Assembly (NCBI GenBank): GCA_028023455.1
Contig: JAQFVV010006197.1
Coordinates: 16,923,254-16,987,253 of the forward strand
Source of the DNA: Epiperipatus broadwayi
Taxonomy: Eukaryota; Onychophora; Udeonychophora; Euonychophora; Peripatidae
Length of the DNA stretch: 64,000 bases
Reading direction: 5' to 3'
Within the stretch, counting starts at the first letter, position 1. The number at the start of each line of letters is the position of its first letter. Below are positions 1-9,844 of the stretch, piece after piece. Made by a program: the position numbers and the translations under genes. The notes under the pieces were generated by a model. That model was not told the origin of the DNA. It did not search any database and saw only the letters and a program-made list of their open reading frames with translations.

Positions 1-589
1 TGTATAATGCACATGTTTTTTAAATCAGTGTCTCATTTTTTTTGTGTCAGTATGCTATTTTTTTTATGCTTATGCAGAATGAACTGATTTACTTTGTAAA
101 CTTTCTGTTCAATATGTTTTCATTTCATAAAAAATACAGAGATTTTATCACTTTGTACAACAATTAATCAATTGTGAATATGGGGAAAACTTTCAGAGTG
201 AAAACATGAAGAATGAAGATACCTGTAATTCATTTAACACTCTCTTATGTATTTGTATTCAGTTTTCAATCTTCTTATTCACTGACTGACAATAAAGTTA
301 ATAGATGGGTTTTATAAAAAAACAATATGTGAGACCATGTATGTGTTGAATATGTTATAAGTTTACGATAAATATTCTAACAAAATTTGAGCTAGGTAGT
401 AAGTTGCATTCAAGAATAATGACATTTAAAGCATTAATAGTAAATATTCTTATATAGAAAAATTAAAACAAAAAATAGTGATAAAATTCCATGCAAAACT
501 TGGCACAAATGCTATAAAATATATGAAATGATGTAGAACGTTTATGGTGATAATTGTTTGAAATATGGACTAAATTATTTTAGGATAAA
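1..589. other. AT-rich sequence with no recognisable feature
   Basis: Read in all frames; only short chance ORFs and homopolymer runs are seen. The right edge adjoins the mariner remnant, whose 5' terminal repeat I could not place. Confidence 0.5.
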
Positions 590-1450
590 AGAGAAAAGCT
601 AAAAGACAAACATGCAGGCAGATCAGCAATAAACTGAACATTGAAATGATAGGAGAAATGCCTGATTTTTGTATAAAATGATCATCATCAATTGTTGGAG
701 TGATGGACGAGGCTCTCAATGTCAATAATGAAATATTATTTTAAATGAAAATTTAGAAAAAACAATGATTTGTGCGAGTTTTGTTTTATACAGATTATCA
801 GAAGATCAAAAACTGATGAAAATTCAGCATGCTAGAGAAATTGTTTGACCTAATAAAAATAATCAAAACTTCCCGAAAATTAACTATAACAGGAAATGAA
901 ACATGGTGTATCCAGAAATAAAGCATCAAAATACAGAATGAAAGTCAAAAAGTTTATCAAAAACCAAAACAATTATGAAAAATGCGACTGAAAACCAAAA
1001 ACAATGTACATTATTTTTATAATAGTAAAAATATTATCCACAAATAATTGATTCCATAAAGTCACACCATTACTGGTGGATTTTATTTAACAGTTTTGAA
1101 GTGTTTGATGCAAGAATTGGTAAATTTGATAGTTGGTAATTGCTTCATGTTAATTAATGAACCCAGTTACAATTAATTAATTATTTAACAGTTTTTGGTC
1201 AAAAATCAAATCTATATGCAAAATCATCCATCTTATTTTCTAGATTTAACACTATGTAATTTTTTCTATTTCCAAAATTCAACATTCCAATGAAAGTGAA
1301 GTATTTTTATGTCATGGATAGCATTCAAACAAATTTTACATATAAATTCCAATATGACAAAATAAGATAAAAAAAATCATTTAAATTACTATTATATCAA
1401 TATAATAATTGAATTCAATCAAAAGAAGATTACTTCAGATAAATAAAAAT
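590..1450 (+). pseudogene. Decayed mariner-type (Tc1/mariner) transposase
   Basis: Remnant of a DDD transposase of the mariner group, which in intact form cuts and pastes the element at TA. In translation, about 1100-1300 reads as the family's C-terminal catalytic region: HPSYFLDLTLCNFFYF at 1219-1271 corresponds to the usual YSPDLAPCDFF block, preceded by QFLVKNQIYMQN, also typical. Near 890-910, GNETWC matches the family GDETW block. The three catalytic aspartates appear lost: D is N in GNETW, the HDN block reads INEP, and the last D is N (LCN). Several in-frame stops interrupt the frame, so the copy is dead. The N-terminal helix-turn-helix part (about 660-860) is only weakly readable. Terminal inverted repeats and the flanking TA were not located, so the ends are approximate. 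Confidence 0.75.
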
Positions 1451-3108
1451 AAAAAACGGAAAAAAGTGGTTTTATTTTCATTTTATGTCACCAGATTATG
1501 ATTATGATAGTTTTATTTCTATTGATGTTATCAGGATTATTACATAAGCTGATTATTAAGAATTAGTATTTATTTAATGATCATTATTAAGTAAATTTTA
1601 TAGTATTCTTTTGTCAATATCATCTTTATCCATACATGAAATAAATTTGGGAGAATTGCATAGTAATTCTTGATTTTTTCATTGTGAATAATTGTTTATT
1701 TTTAAGTCGCAATAAATTTGAAAAACAATTTTTCTTTTTTTTTTTTAATAAAGTCCAAATTCCATCAACTTATATTAAATCCATATTATTTATAAGGATG
1801 ACAAAGTAGAAATAATATCAAAAATTGCTATTAAAATAATAAATTATGACATGGATTCAGAAAAAACTTGAAATATTTTCCATTAGGCTATTTTTTACAA
1901 TCTTAATAAATGTTTTAATCACAAATATAATAATTCAAATGCAACTAACAATGTATTGTATTTCATTGAACAAAAATTTTTCAATTATTTGCTAAAATAT
2001 TATTTACAAATATATTGACAATTGTATACATATGTAATAAATAAAATAAATAATACCAAATTATAACACATAACAAAAACAATTAATATAGAATTCAAAT
2101 AAATGCAATTCATATATTGTTAAGCAAACTATAAAATGATTTGATTAAAAAAACTCAAATAAATATAATCAAAAAAAGTTTAGATTATCTACACATTTCA
2201 GAAAAGAAAAAAAAACTTCCCTATGTCAAAAAAATAAATAACACTGAAAAGCCATTAATAGAGCTCATACCACCAATAATTCTTACAGATTTCACAGTAT
2301 TCACTACACTAGAACAGAATTCTTGCTTAATCTCTTGAAAAAATTAATGATCAATATCTCATTTGATAATTAAGGCTGAAATTTTCCATCATACTAAAGA
2401 AAATTAAACCTTAATCATTAGAAAATATACCATTTACATAATAAAAACCTTGACTAAATGTGTAATTGGCTAATTTTATTTATCTACCAAATCTTTAAAA
2501 AATGAAGTTAACTAACATTTTATTTGTTTTAAGTATCAAAATCAAAACAAAATTAATATTTGATTTATGAAAAAAAAATTATGAAAATACAAGCAACATA
2601 TTTATTTGCCTTATTTAGAAGTTACTTATTTAGCCTTTCAATCCGAAATGTTTAAATGTTATACAAATAGGTGAATCTCTGAAAATTTACCATAAAAAAA
2701 AAGTTTCTCTTCAGTTAAAACAATTTACTTATAAAAGTCTTTATTTTTTTGATGAATAGTGTTATTGCATGCCATGTGAAATTTAGCTTAGTAAAAGAAC
2801 AGATCGAGGTGGAGTGAGGGGGTCACAAAATCATTAAAAGTTCAAATTTTTGATCTTAGAATATTTAAAGCACATGTTGGTAGAAATAGTAGATCTAGTG
2901 ACTATGTCATAATTTAAATATTTAATATATTATATATTATTGTTTATCTAAATATATATATATGTGTATTCATAAAAACATATAAATATATTTTTGGATA
3001 TATAAAAATTAATTATAATATGTAAATTCAAAATAAACATTTTAAAATATAAAATTGGAATAGAATAAAAATAAAATAATTATACATATTTAGTTTTATA
3101 ATAATATA
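1451..3108. other. AT-rich stretch without identifiable gene
   Basis: Only chance ORFs, for example a 65-codon frame at 2141-2338 rich in Lys/Ile from A-runs. (AT)n-like tracts occur near 2930-3010. A small GC-richer patch sits at about 2800-2825. Nothing recognised. Confidence 0.45.
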
Positions 3109-3620
3109 GTAACAAATGTAAATATATGAAATTTATTAAGCGCAAGCAGATGATATAATAATAACGTGAAAGCTAAAACCTTCGACAGTTGCGCCTTAAA
3201 AATGTTTATGTGACAGCCAATCAGATGTAATAATGACTGCACGTGGAACTCTCAATTCAAAGACACAAGCCAGAAATACGAGAGAAAAAAATATGGGAAC
3301 CCACCTTCTTCTCTACTTAAATTTATATATAAATAAGCTAGACTCAAGCATTCTGAACTAAGAGCATGAAGCTTAAAACACCTTCACATTTAATTCACTA
3401 AATATTATACATAAACGTGAAATCTTTCAATTTACTACGAAGAAATTTTCAAATCTAATGAAATGATAGTAACAAATGTAAATATATGAAATTTATTAAG
3501 TGCAAGTCAAAGCTAAAATCTTAGACAGTTGCGCCTAAAAAATGCTTATGTGACAGCCAATCATACAAACATTTTTAAGGCGCAACTGTCGAAGTTTTTA
3601 GTTTTCACGTTATTATTAAT
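3109..3620. mobile_element. MITE-like element with about 50-bp terminal inverted repeats and an internal duplication
   Basis: The segment at 3156-3207 (containing AACGTGAAAGCTAAAA and GACAGTTGCGCC) is the reverse complement, with a few mismatches, of 3568-3618. These are terminal inverted repeats of about 50 bp enclosing about 460 bp, with no coding capacity. In addition, 3109-3224 is repeated directly, with a roughly 22-bp deletion, at 3469-3563, so the element is compound. The repeated part carries a CCAAT motif (GACAGCCAATCA) and the middle has a TATATATAAATA box near 3328. Both look promoter-like, but in DNA this AT-rich they could be chance. Family unknown; flanking ATAAT/TTATTA could be a target duplication. 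Confidence 0.6.
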
Positions 3621-3714
3621 AATATAGTATAATATATAATAAATTATACATAAATAAAATTGGAATCATCCAGAATAAATAGTAATAAAATGTCAATGGA
3701 AAAACTTAAATTAT

Positions 3715-4040
3715 GATATTTAAATACAAGTATTGCATATACTTTTAAGCTGGATGTAATTATGGAGGATTTGAACCCAGACTTTCAAACTCCCTTTTAT
3801 CATTCACACCATCTTGTACAATCTATACACATACATGTGAAAAAAGATAAATAATCTCTAATATATATATTTCGTGTTGATCCAGCACTCATCAATTGGC
3901 CTACATTATCCCTCACATATATATATATAATCAGTGCTCGGTTTATATTAAGATAGCAAATCTTCAAACTTTAATGGACAAGCTTCAATCTTCTCCATCC
4001 ATATCAATCACTGAAAATCTGATGATAGGCATGTTCAAAA
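3715..4040 (+). repeat. Interspersed repeat, copy A (direct)
   Basis: This unit runs from ATTTAAATACAAGTAT through GATTTGAACCCAGACTTTCAAA to CAAACTTTAATGGACA. It recurs as a direct copy at 4218-4535 and inverted at 4650-4900. A partial fourth copy lies at 53,366-53,432. An ORF of 93 codons at 3896-4177 crosses this unit but is not conserved in the other copies, so it is not treated as coding. Confidence 0.75.
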
Positions 4041-4217
4041 CCCTTGTTTTCCAATTTTGTTGTCATAATGTGTTGATTATAAGTCATTCTGATCCCTCAT
4101 ATGATCACCATTGCACTGAATGGCACTATTATATGGAGAGTTTTTCCTGTTTTAATCCCGACCTTCAGCCCATTTAAGTACACAGAAGAGAGATTGACAG
4201 AATATAGGCTGAATCTA

Positions 4218-4535
4218 TAATATTTAAATACAAGTATACTGTATATACTTTTAAGCTAGATGTAATTATAGGGAATTTGAACCCAGACTTTCAAATTCCC
4301 TTTTGTCATTCACCCTATCTTATGTATCAGATATACATGGCCACATACATACATGTAAAAAAAATAAATGATCTCCAATGTATGTATTTCATGCTGAACC
4401 AGCACTCATCAGTTGGTCCAGATCATCATCTCCCACACACATAGATAATCAGTACTCAGTTTATATTAAGATAGCAAATCTTCAAACTTTAATGGACAGG
4501 CTTCAATCTTCCCCAACTCTTCAGTTGTACATATC
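4218..4535 (+). repeat. Interspersed repeat, copy B (direct)
   Basis: Second direct copy of the unit at 3715-4040, about 85-90% identical by eye. Together with copy C it forms a long inverted repeat that could fold into a hairpin with a stem of about 250 bp. Confidence 0.75.
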
Positions 4536-4649
4536 ATTGAAAATCTGATGAAGGCATATTCAAAGCTCTTGTTTTCCAATTTTGTTGTCATACCCATATG
4601 TTTACCATAAGTCAGTGTGACTCCTCATATGCAGGACCTTGGATGGCTG

Positions 4650-4900
4650 AAGAGTTGGAGAATGGAAAAGATTGAAGCCTGTCCATTAAAGTTTGAAGAT
4701 TTGCTATTTTAATATAAACCAAGCAATGATTATATATATGTGTGGGAGATAATGATCTGGTTCAGCACGAAATACATATATTGGAAATCATTTATCTTTT
4801 TCGTATGTATGTGGTCATGTGTAACAGTTGTATAAGATGGAGTGAATGATAAAAGGGAGTTTGAAGGCTTGACTTCAAATCCCCTATACTTATGATAATT
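4650..4900 (-). repeat. Interspersed repeat, copy C (inverted)
   Basis: Reverse complement of copy B: CTGTCCATTAAAGTTTGAAG here mirrors CTTCAAACTTTAATGGACAG in B. The spacer between B and C is about 115 bp. The A-B-C arrangement suggests a foldback-type nonautonomous DNA element or a local inverted duplication. Confidence 0.75.
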
Positions 4901-4915
4901 TAATTTAGATTATTC

Positions 4916-6635
4916 AATCAACATTTTATTAGTATTTATACTGGATTAACATACTGCTACTTAGTGTTAAAAATCTAAATTATTATTAGATTAAAATTGG
5001 TTAATTGCCTATGATAGATATTTGTTGATGATAAACGTATATTTGATTTATGCACTGATTTAAATGAATATATATTAATTTCACTCAAATTTTTATTAAT
5101 GTTGACAAAAATAAGTTTATAGACAATAAAAGCTCCATAAAAGGTGGATTCATTCTTGACTCTTTGTTCAACACAAAGTGCTACTTATCCATAGTCTGAA
5201 GAAGAGTGTATCCCCCTCTTAATTATGTACAATTTAAGCTATGCTAATTTCATGTAAATATATATTGTAATGGTCAGCTAAGTCCACAGATATAGCCAAT
5301 ATCAATCACCAGAAGGTGTCACTAGATTTATGATCTAGGATTTCATACTTCTGATAGTAACTGGTAAAATTCTATTGTTCACTAAAATCAGTCTTCTTTG
5401 GATGTTTAGTATACTGATATATATATATAAAATTTAAGAAGTTATCCGACCACAAATCCCTATAGAATCTTTAATCACTACTAGTATTTTTATATATTTC
5501 CTATACCTGGAAGAACATTGTGACTCCTTTGAATATTTTGTCATCATTGATATAATGGTAAATAATAAATAAAGCTTTAAGCTAAAATAAATACTTATTA
5601 CAAACTCATTATTATCATAATCTAACCTTCAACATAAATACTTTTATAATTTAAAATTCATAAAATCTATAATAAGATAAAAATCACACACACACACACA
5701 CACATGTATATAAGAATGAGGCATGTAAATTTCTTAAATGTCTTACAAACTTCATTCCAACTAGTTCAGTATTTTACAAGCTATATACACATTTAAGCAA
5801 TACATGTATCATATTAGAAATGGAATTACATTTTAAAAACTTTTAATTAATAAATTCACATCTACTTTAATCAAATCAATAAAATAAATATACATCTTAG
5901 GTATTAACTCTAATAGATTACTAACAAATTTCTAAGTTTCTTTTATTTTCACTCTGCAATATTTGTCATAACAAAAATTTAATAAATCTGATAGTATTAT
6001 TGGATATTAATTTCAATAAATGATTCCTAAAGATGAATATATAATAATTTTTTCTTATCTAATATATTTTAACCAATATTATATCCTAATTATTTAATTA
6101 ATTAATAATAATAAACTATGAATGGTCTTAACAATAAGTGATTTCTAGGAAGTAAACTAGGGATTCTCATTAAGCAACAATTATTGTATGAAGTTTAATT
6201 TCCACAACTCACTCTCATTTTAAATCTTAAAACTAAAATGACTATAATAAAATTATTTCATTAAATAAATTCAAATCATTAAATCTAGCGTATATAACTG
6301 TTCATTCAAATAAAAGTATTAACCTAAGAGTAAACAACACAATAAAATAATAATGTTAAATCTTTTAGGTAAATGAAGTTCCAAATGTCATAAATTTAAA
6401 ATGACTTTTGTAAAATTACCTAGAATTCCAGAAGGGTAGTAGTTCAGCTTTCAGCAGATTTCATGGCAGTTTGTAATTACGATTTAATATTATTTTATTT
6501 TATGTATGTTTTTATTTTAGAGCATTTGTATTATATAAAATTCAGGGTTTAAATTTACAATGCAGGATCCTGGGATTTTCTTTAGTTAAGTTAGTTATTT
6601 TATAACAATCAGGTTCTTCACAAATTTGATGAGTT
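4916..6635. other. Non-coding AT-rich stretch with a (CA)n microsatellite
   Basis: No gene seen. A (CA)10 run lies at 5685-5704. At 5196-5206 CTGAAGAAGAG resembles the start of a Penelope hammerhead core, but the following GAAA is missing. Confidence 0.4.
5685..5704. repeat. (CA)n microsatellite
   Basis: Ten uninterrupted CA dinucleotides, read directly. Confidence 0.95.
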
Positions 6636-6650
6636 AATTTTGTCATAATT

Positions 6651-6751
6651 GTCAAGCATTGGTGGCTGAATGATCAGCACAGCTGTCTTACAAGCAGTTG
6701 TCGCGGGTTTGCTTCCTGGCCGATGCTTTGACACATGAAAAAAAAAAAAAA
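6651..6751 (+). mobile_element. tRNA-Gly-derived SINE, copy 1
   Basis: A roughly 100-bp retroposon: a tRNA-like head with tail ...TTTGACACATGAAAA and a poly(A) run. GCATTGGTGGCTGAATGATC and the downstream arms align with tRNA-Gly(TCC), but the anticodon loop reads TTACA and the T arm is GGGTTTGCTTCC, so it is not a working tRNA. It is flanked by a perfect 15-bp target duplication, AATTTTGTCATAATT, at 6636-6650 and 6752-6766, the mark of LINE-driven target-primed insertion. Its 5' end GTCAAG and its 3' tail match copy 2 at 9719 and, more loosely, copy 3 at 52,832. The internal A and B boxes of the tRNA part would be the RNA polymerase III promoter. Confidence 0.88.
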
Positions 6752-6921
6752 AATTTTGTCATAATTACTTTTTCATTGGTTTAATATTATTGGCTTCTCA
6801 TCAATTTTTATATAGTTAAATACTTCCAAGTCATTATCTTACTGAAGTCAGCTCTATGAACCCACAAAGAAATCCCCAAGGGCAAACTAGCAATTCATTC
6901 AAAAACTTCTCAGTGTATTTA

Positions 6922-7471
6922 AGGAAGTTTTTATTTGTTGCAAAAAGAATAAGACAAGTTGATTTTGTTACTAGGCTATTTATATTAAATTTATCTTCTG
7001 GAATGTTATTATGTTAATTATTACGAAGTCATTATAACAAAAAAATATATATATGTACAGCAAAGTAAAATTACAGACTACACTTACCAGATTAATTATA
7101 TTAAGTTTAATTAGATTTTTTTTCTTTTGATAATACAATATATATAATGCAAACTCATTACTAAATTTTAATTACATTATGATAAACCTTAATATATTCA
7201 GGAAGTTTTTATTTGTTGCATGAAGAATAAGACAAATTGATTTTGTTACTAGGCTATTTATATTAAATTTATCTTCTGGAATGTTATTATGTTAATTATT
7301 ATAAAAAATCATTATAACAAATATACATATATATGTACAGTAAAGTAAAATTACAGATTGCACTTACCAGATTAATTATATTAAGTTTTTTTTCTTTTGA
7401 TAATACAATGTATATAATACAAACTCATTACTAACTTTTAATTACATTATGATAAACCTTAATATATCCTG
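6922..7471. repeat. Tandem duplication, about 278-bp unit, two copies
   Basis: AGGAAGTTTTTATTTGTTGC begins both units, at 6922 and 7200. The two units are about 93% identical by eye through AAACCTTAATATAT. Only small indels separate them, so this is a segmental tandem duplication rather than a dispersed element. Confidence 0.9.
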
Positions 7472-9703
7472 TCTAATTTTAAATTTGAGCTCAGACATTA
7501 ACTAGAATTCTTTAAAATAAATCTTTTATTGTTTTATATTTAATAGTTGATTAAACTTTTTTGATTCTAAAATAAAACTATTTTAACTAAAAAAAATTTA
7601 AGTAAATTTCAGTATGTGTGTTTTATATCTATATACTAGCATAATTCAATTCTATTGTATAAAATTTTACTTTGTAATATTTAGCTGGCTGTACTATCTT
7701 TTAATTTTAATGTTTCACTAACTTTTTCCCTTGAATTATTTTCTATCATAAATATGAAATAGATATTTCTAGTTCAATAATATATATTTATATGTGCACT
7801 AAGAGAAATGTACATATTTATGTATGCACATGTATATTTCTATAGGTTATTTATATGTTAATGATTTGAAAAACTAAATATGTATTTATTAAAAAAATTA
7901 ATTAAACAATATTTAAAAAAAAAAAAAATTATTGTTATTTATAAAAGGAAATGAATAAAAATACAATAAAGTGAAATTTAATCATTCGATGCTAAATTAA
8001 CACAAGTGGCCTGTTGTTACTAAATTTTTTGCACAGCAAATGTACAACTATGAATATTATTATGTTTAAACAAACAAAACAAAAATTACAAAGATGCTTG
8101 TATGCATCTACAAGCTTAAAACAATGATTTCTAATGGATTATATTTTAGTTAGTAATTTGGAATTTAAAAGAAGTCAATATTATACAAAAACTTTTAGTA
8201 CATTGCACAGGCTTAAACTTTTAGATATATATTAGGGATTGTTAGATTCCAAGCTTAAAATATTGATATTAAAAATTAGATTCTACTTCAAGCATATTAA
8301 TAGAAAAGGAAAGGTTTACTTTTTGCAAACAATTAGTAGTTTTGCTAAGTTTCAGCAACTGTTAAACAGTAAAATTTCTAATTTGGATTTTAAAGTTGGT
8401 CATATTACTGAAGCATAAAATATTTTAAAGAAATGGATTGTTGGAGTTTTTTTAAAAAAATAAAAAATGATATAACTTTGATTAATTATAAATTTCTATT
8501 ATGTTTTGTGTTTTTTTCCACAAGTGCTTTCCTAGATGCACTGTATCATTTGCCCAGTTTACATAGACTCTGCTTCAAATATGGTTGAAGTCATAACATA
8601 TGTATATTTTAAACAAGAATAAAAAAAATAAAATAAAATTGTCACCTAAAATGAATTATAAGCTGTACAAATTTCAATATATGTTAACTACTAAGATAAC
8701 AATTATAATGAAATACTTATAAAAAAAAGATCAGCACTTTTAATTTATAAACATAATTTATAATAGAAAAATAAACATTCCCTAATTGTTATCAATTCAA
8801 ATACTTAAAAAAATTAAAAGCATTAATAAAAGATATAATTTTAAAAAACATTAGTTTTAAGATATAAAAATGTATTAATTTATTTATGAATTTAACACAG
8901 GGAGTCCTCATTTAATACAATAAAAAGAATCATTAATGATACATGAGAGACAAATTCCACAGTGAGTAATGTTAATCACACTTGAGTACACACCAATTTT
9001 TATATAATGAAATATCATCACTATAAAATGTTCTTAAATTTTTGATTTAATAATTAATATTCAAAAACTTATTTGCTTTATTAACCAGATAGAAATAAAA
9101 TCTTTGGCAATTTTTAATTTGACTGATCACTAGCTTGCAAATATGAATACACTTTAATATCTTAGTAGTTTTGTAAGTAGAAAGGCAAATTTAGATGTTC
9201 AGATACAACCAAACTTCAATGTTTTGCTGCTGCATTTAACATGTCAAAATTAAATTAATGGTAAATTGGCCATAATTCTGCTGTATTTATTATATTGAAG
9301 TGAGCATAGATTGTACTACTGTAACATAAAAGCATAGATACTCCATAACATTCTGAAAATAGATAGCAAGATCAAAAGCCCAATATATTCTTTCATTTAC
9401 TAGATGTGATATAGAATATAATGCTGTAAAGTTATATCTTCAATGAATAACAAATCTAAGAAAATATTTTACATTAAACATGAATTTGGCTTCAGGGTAG
9501 AAATGAACACTATCTATTTTATAATGATGATATCACTCTTTAGAGATGCAATATTGATTCTTTCATTTTAAAAATATGGCTAAAAATAAATTCCAATGGA
9601 ATGCTTCAATTAAACAATAACAAGGTTTTTTTTTTTTAAAAAAAGACTGCTACTTAATTTTTAAAAAAAAAAAAACATTACAAAATGTCAATAAACATTC
9701 TTG
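7472..9703. other. AT-rich stretch with no identifiable gene
   Basis: Contains A and T homopolymer runs (for example about 7915-7930 and 9640-9675) and a T-run/A-run junction at about 9624-9642. No splice-flanked ORF, RNA gene or transposon motif recognised. Confidence 0.4.
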
Positions 9704-9718
9704 AAGACCAATATGTGC

Positions 9719-9829
9719 GTCAAGTGTTGGTGGCCTAGCAGTTAGCATAGCTGCCTTCCAAGCAGCTGATCTGGGTTCATTTCCCGGTCAACACATTTGA
9801 TATATGAAAAAAAAAAAGGTAAAAAAAAA
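9719..9829 (+). mobile_element. tRNA-Gly(TCC)-derived SINE, copy 2
   Basis: The head reads almost as a full tRNA-Gly(TCC). GTTGGTGGCCTAGCAGTTAGC is the acceptor and D arm, GCTGC-CTTCCAA-GCAGC is an anticodon arm with loop anticodon TCC, and GGGTTCATTTCCC is the T arm (one change from the canonical B box). It is followed by TTTGATATATG and A-runs. A 15-bp target duplication, AAGACCAATATGTGC, is present at 9704-9718 and 9830-9844. The non-tRNA 5' hexamer GTCAAG and the tail shared with copy 1 show that it is a SINE and not a tRNA gene. It is the copy closest to the parental tRNA, so it best identifies the origin of the family. Confidence 0.9.
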
Positions 9830-9844
9830 AAGACCAATATGTGC

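Noticed and set aside
3896-4177. 93-codon plus-strand ORF
   Set aside because: Lies in an interspersed repeat, and the sister copies at 4218 and 4650 do not keep the frame.
5196-5215. Hammerhead ribozyme at CTGAAGAAGAG
   Set aside because: The pairing AGAG...CTCTT is present but the essential GAAA is absent (TAAT follows), and no PLE coding text is nearby.
9719-9829. Functional tRNA-Gly(TCC) gene
   Set aside because: Cloverleaf-like, but it lies in a SINE with a non-tRNA 5' hexamer, a poly(A) tail and 15-bp target duplications, and it has acceptor and T-arm changes.
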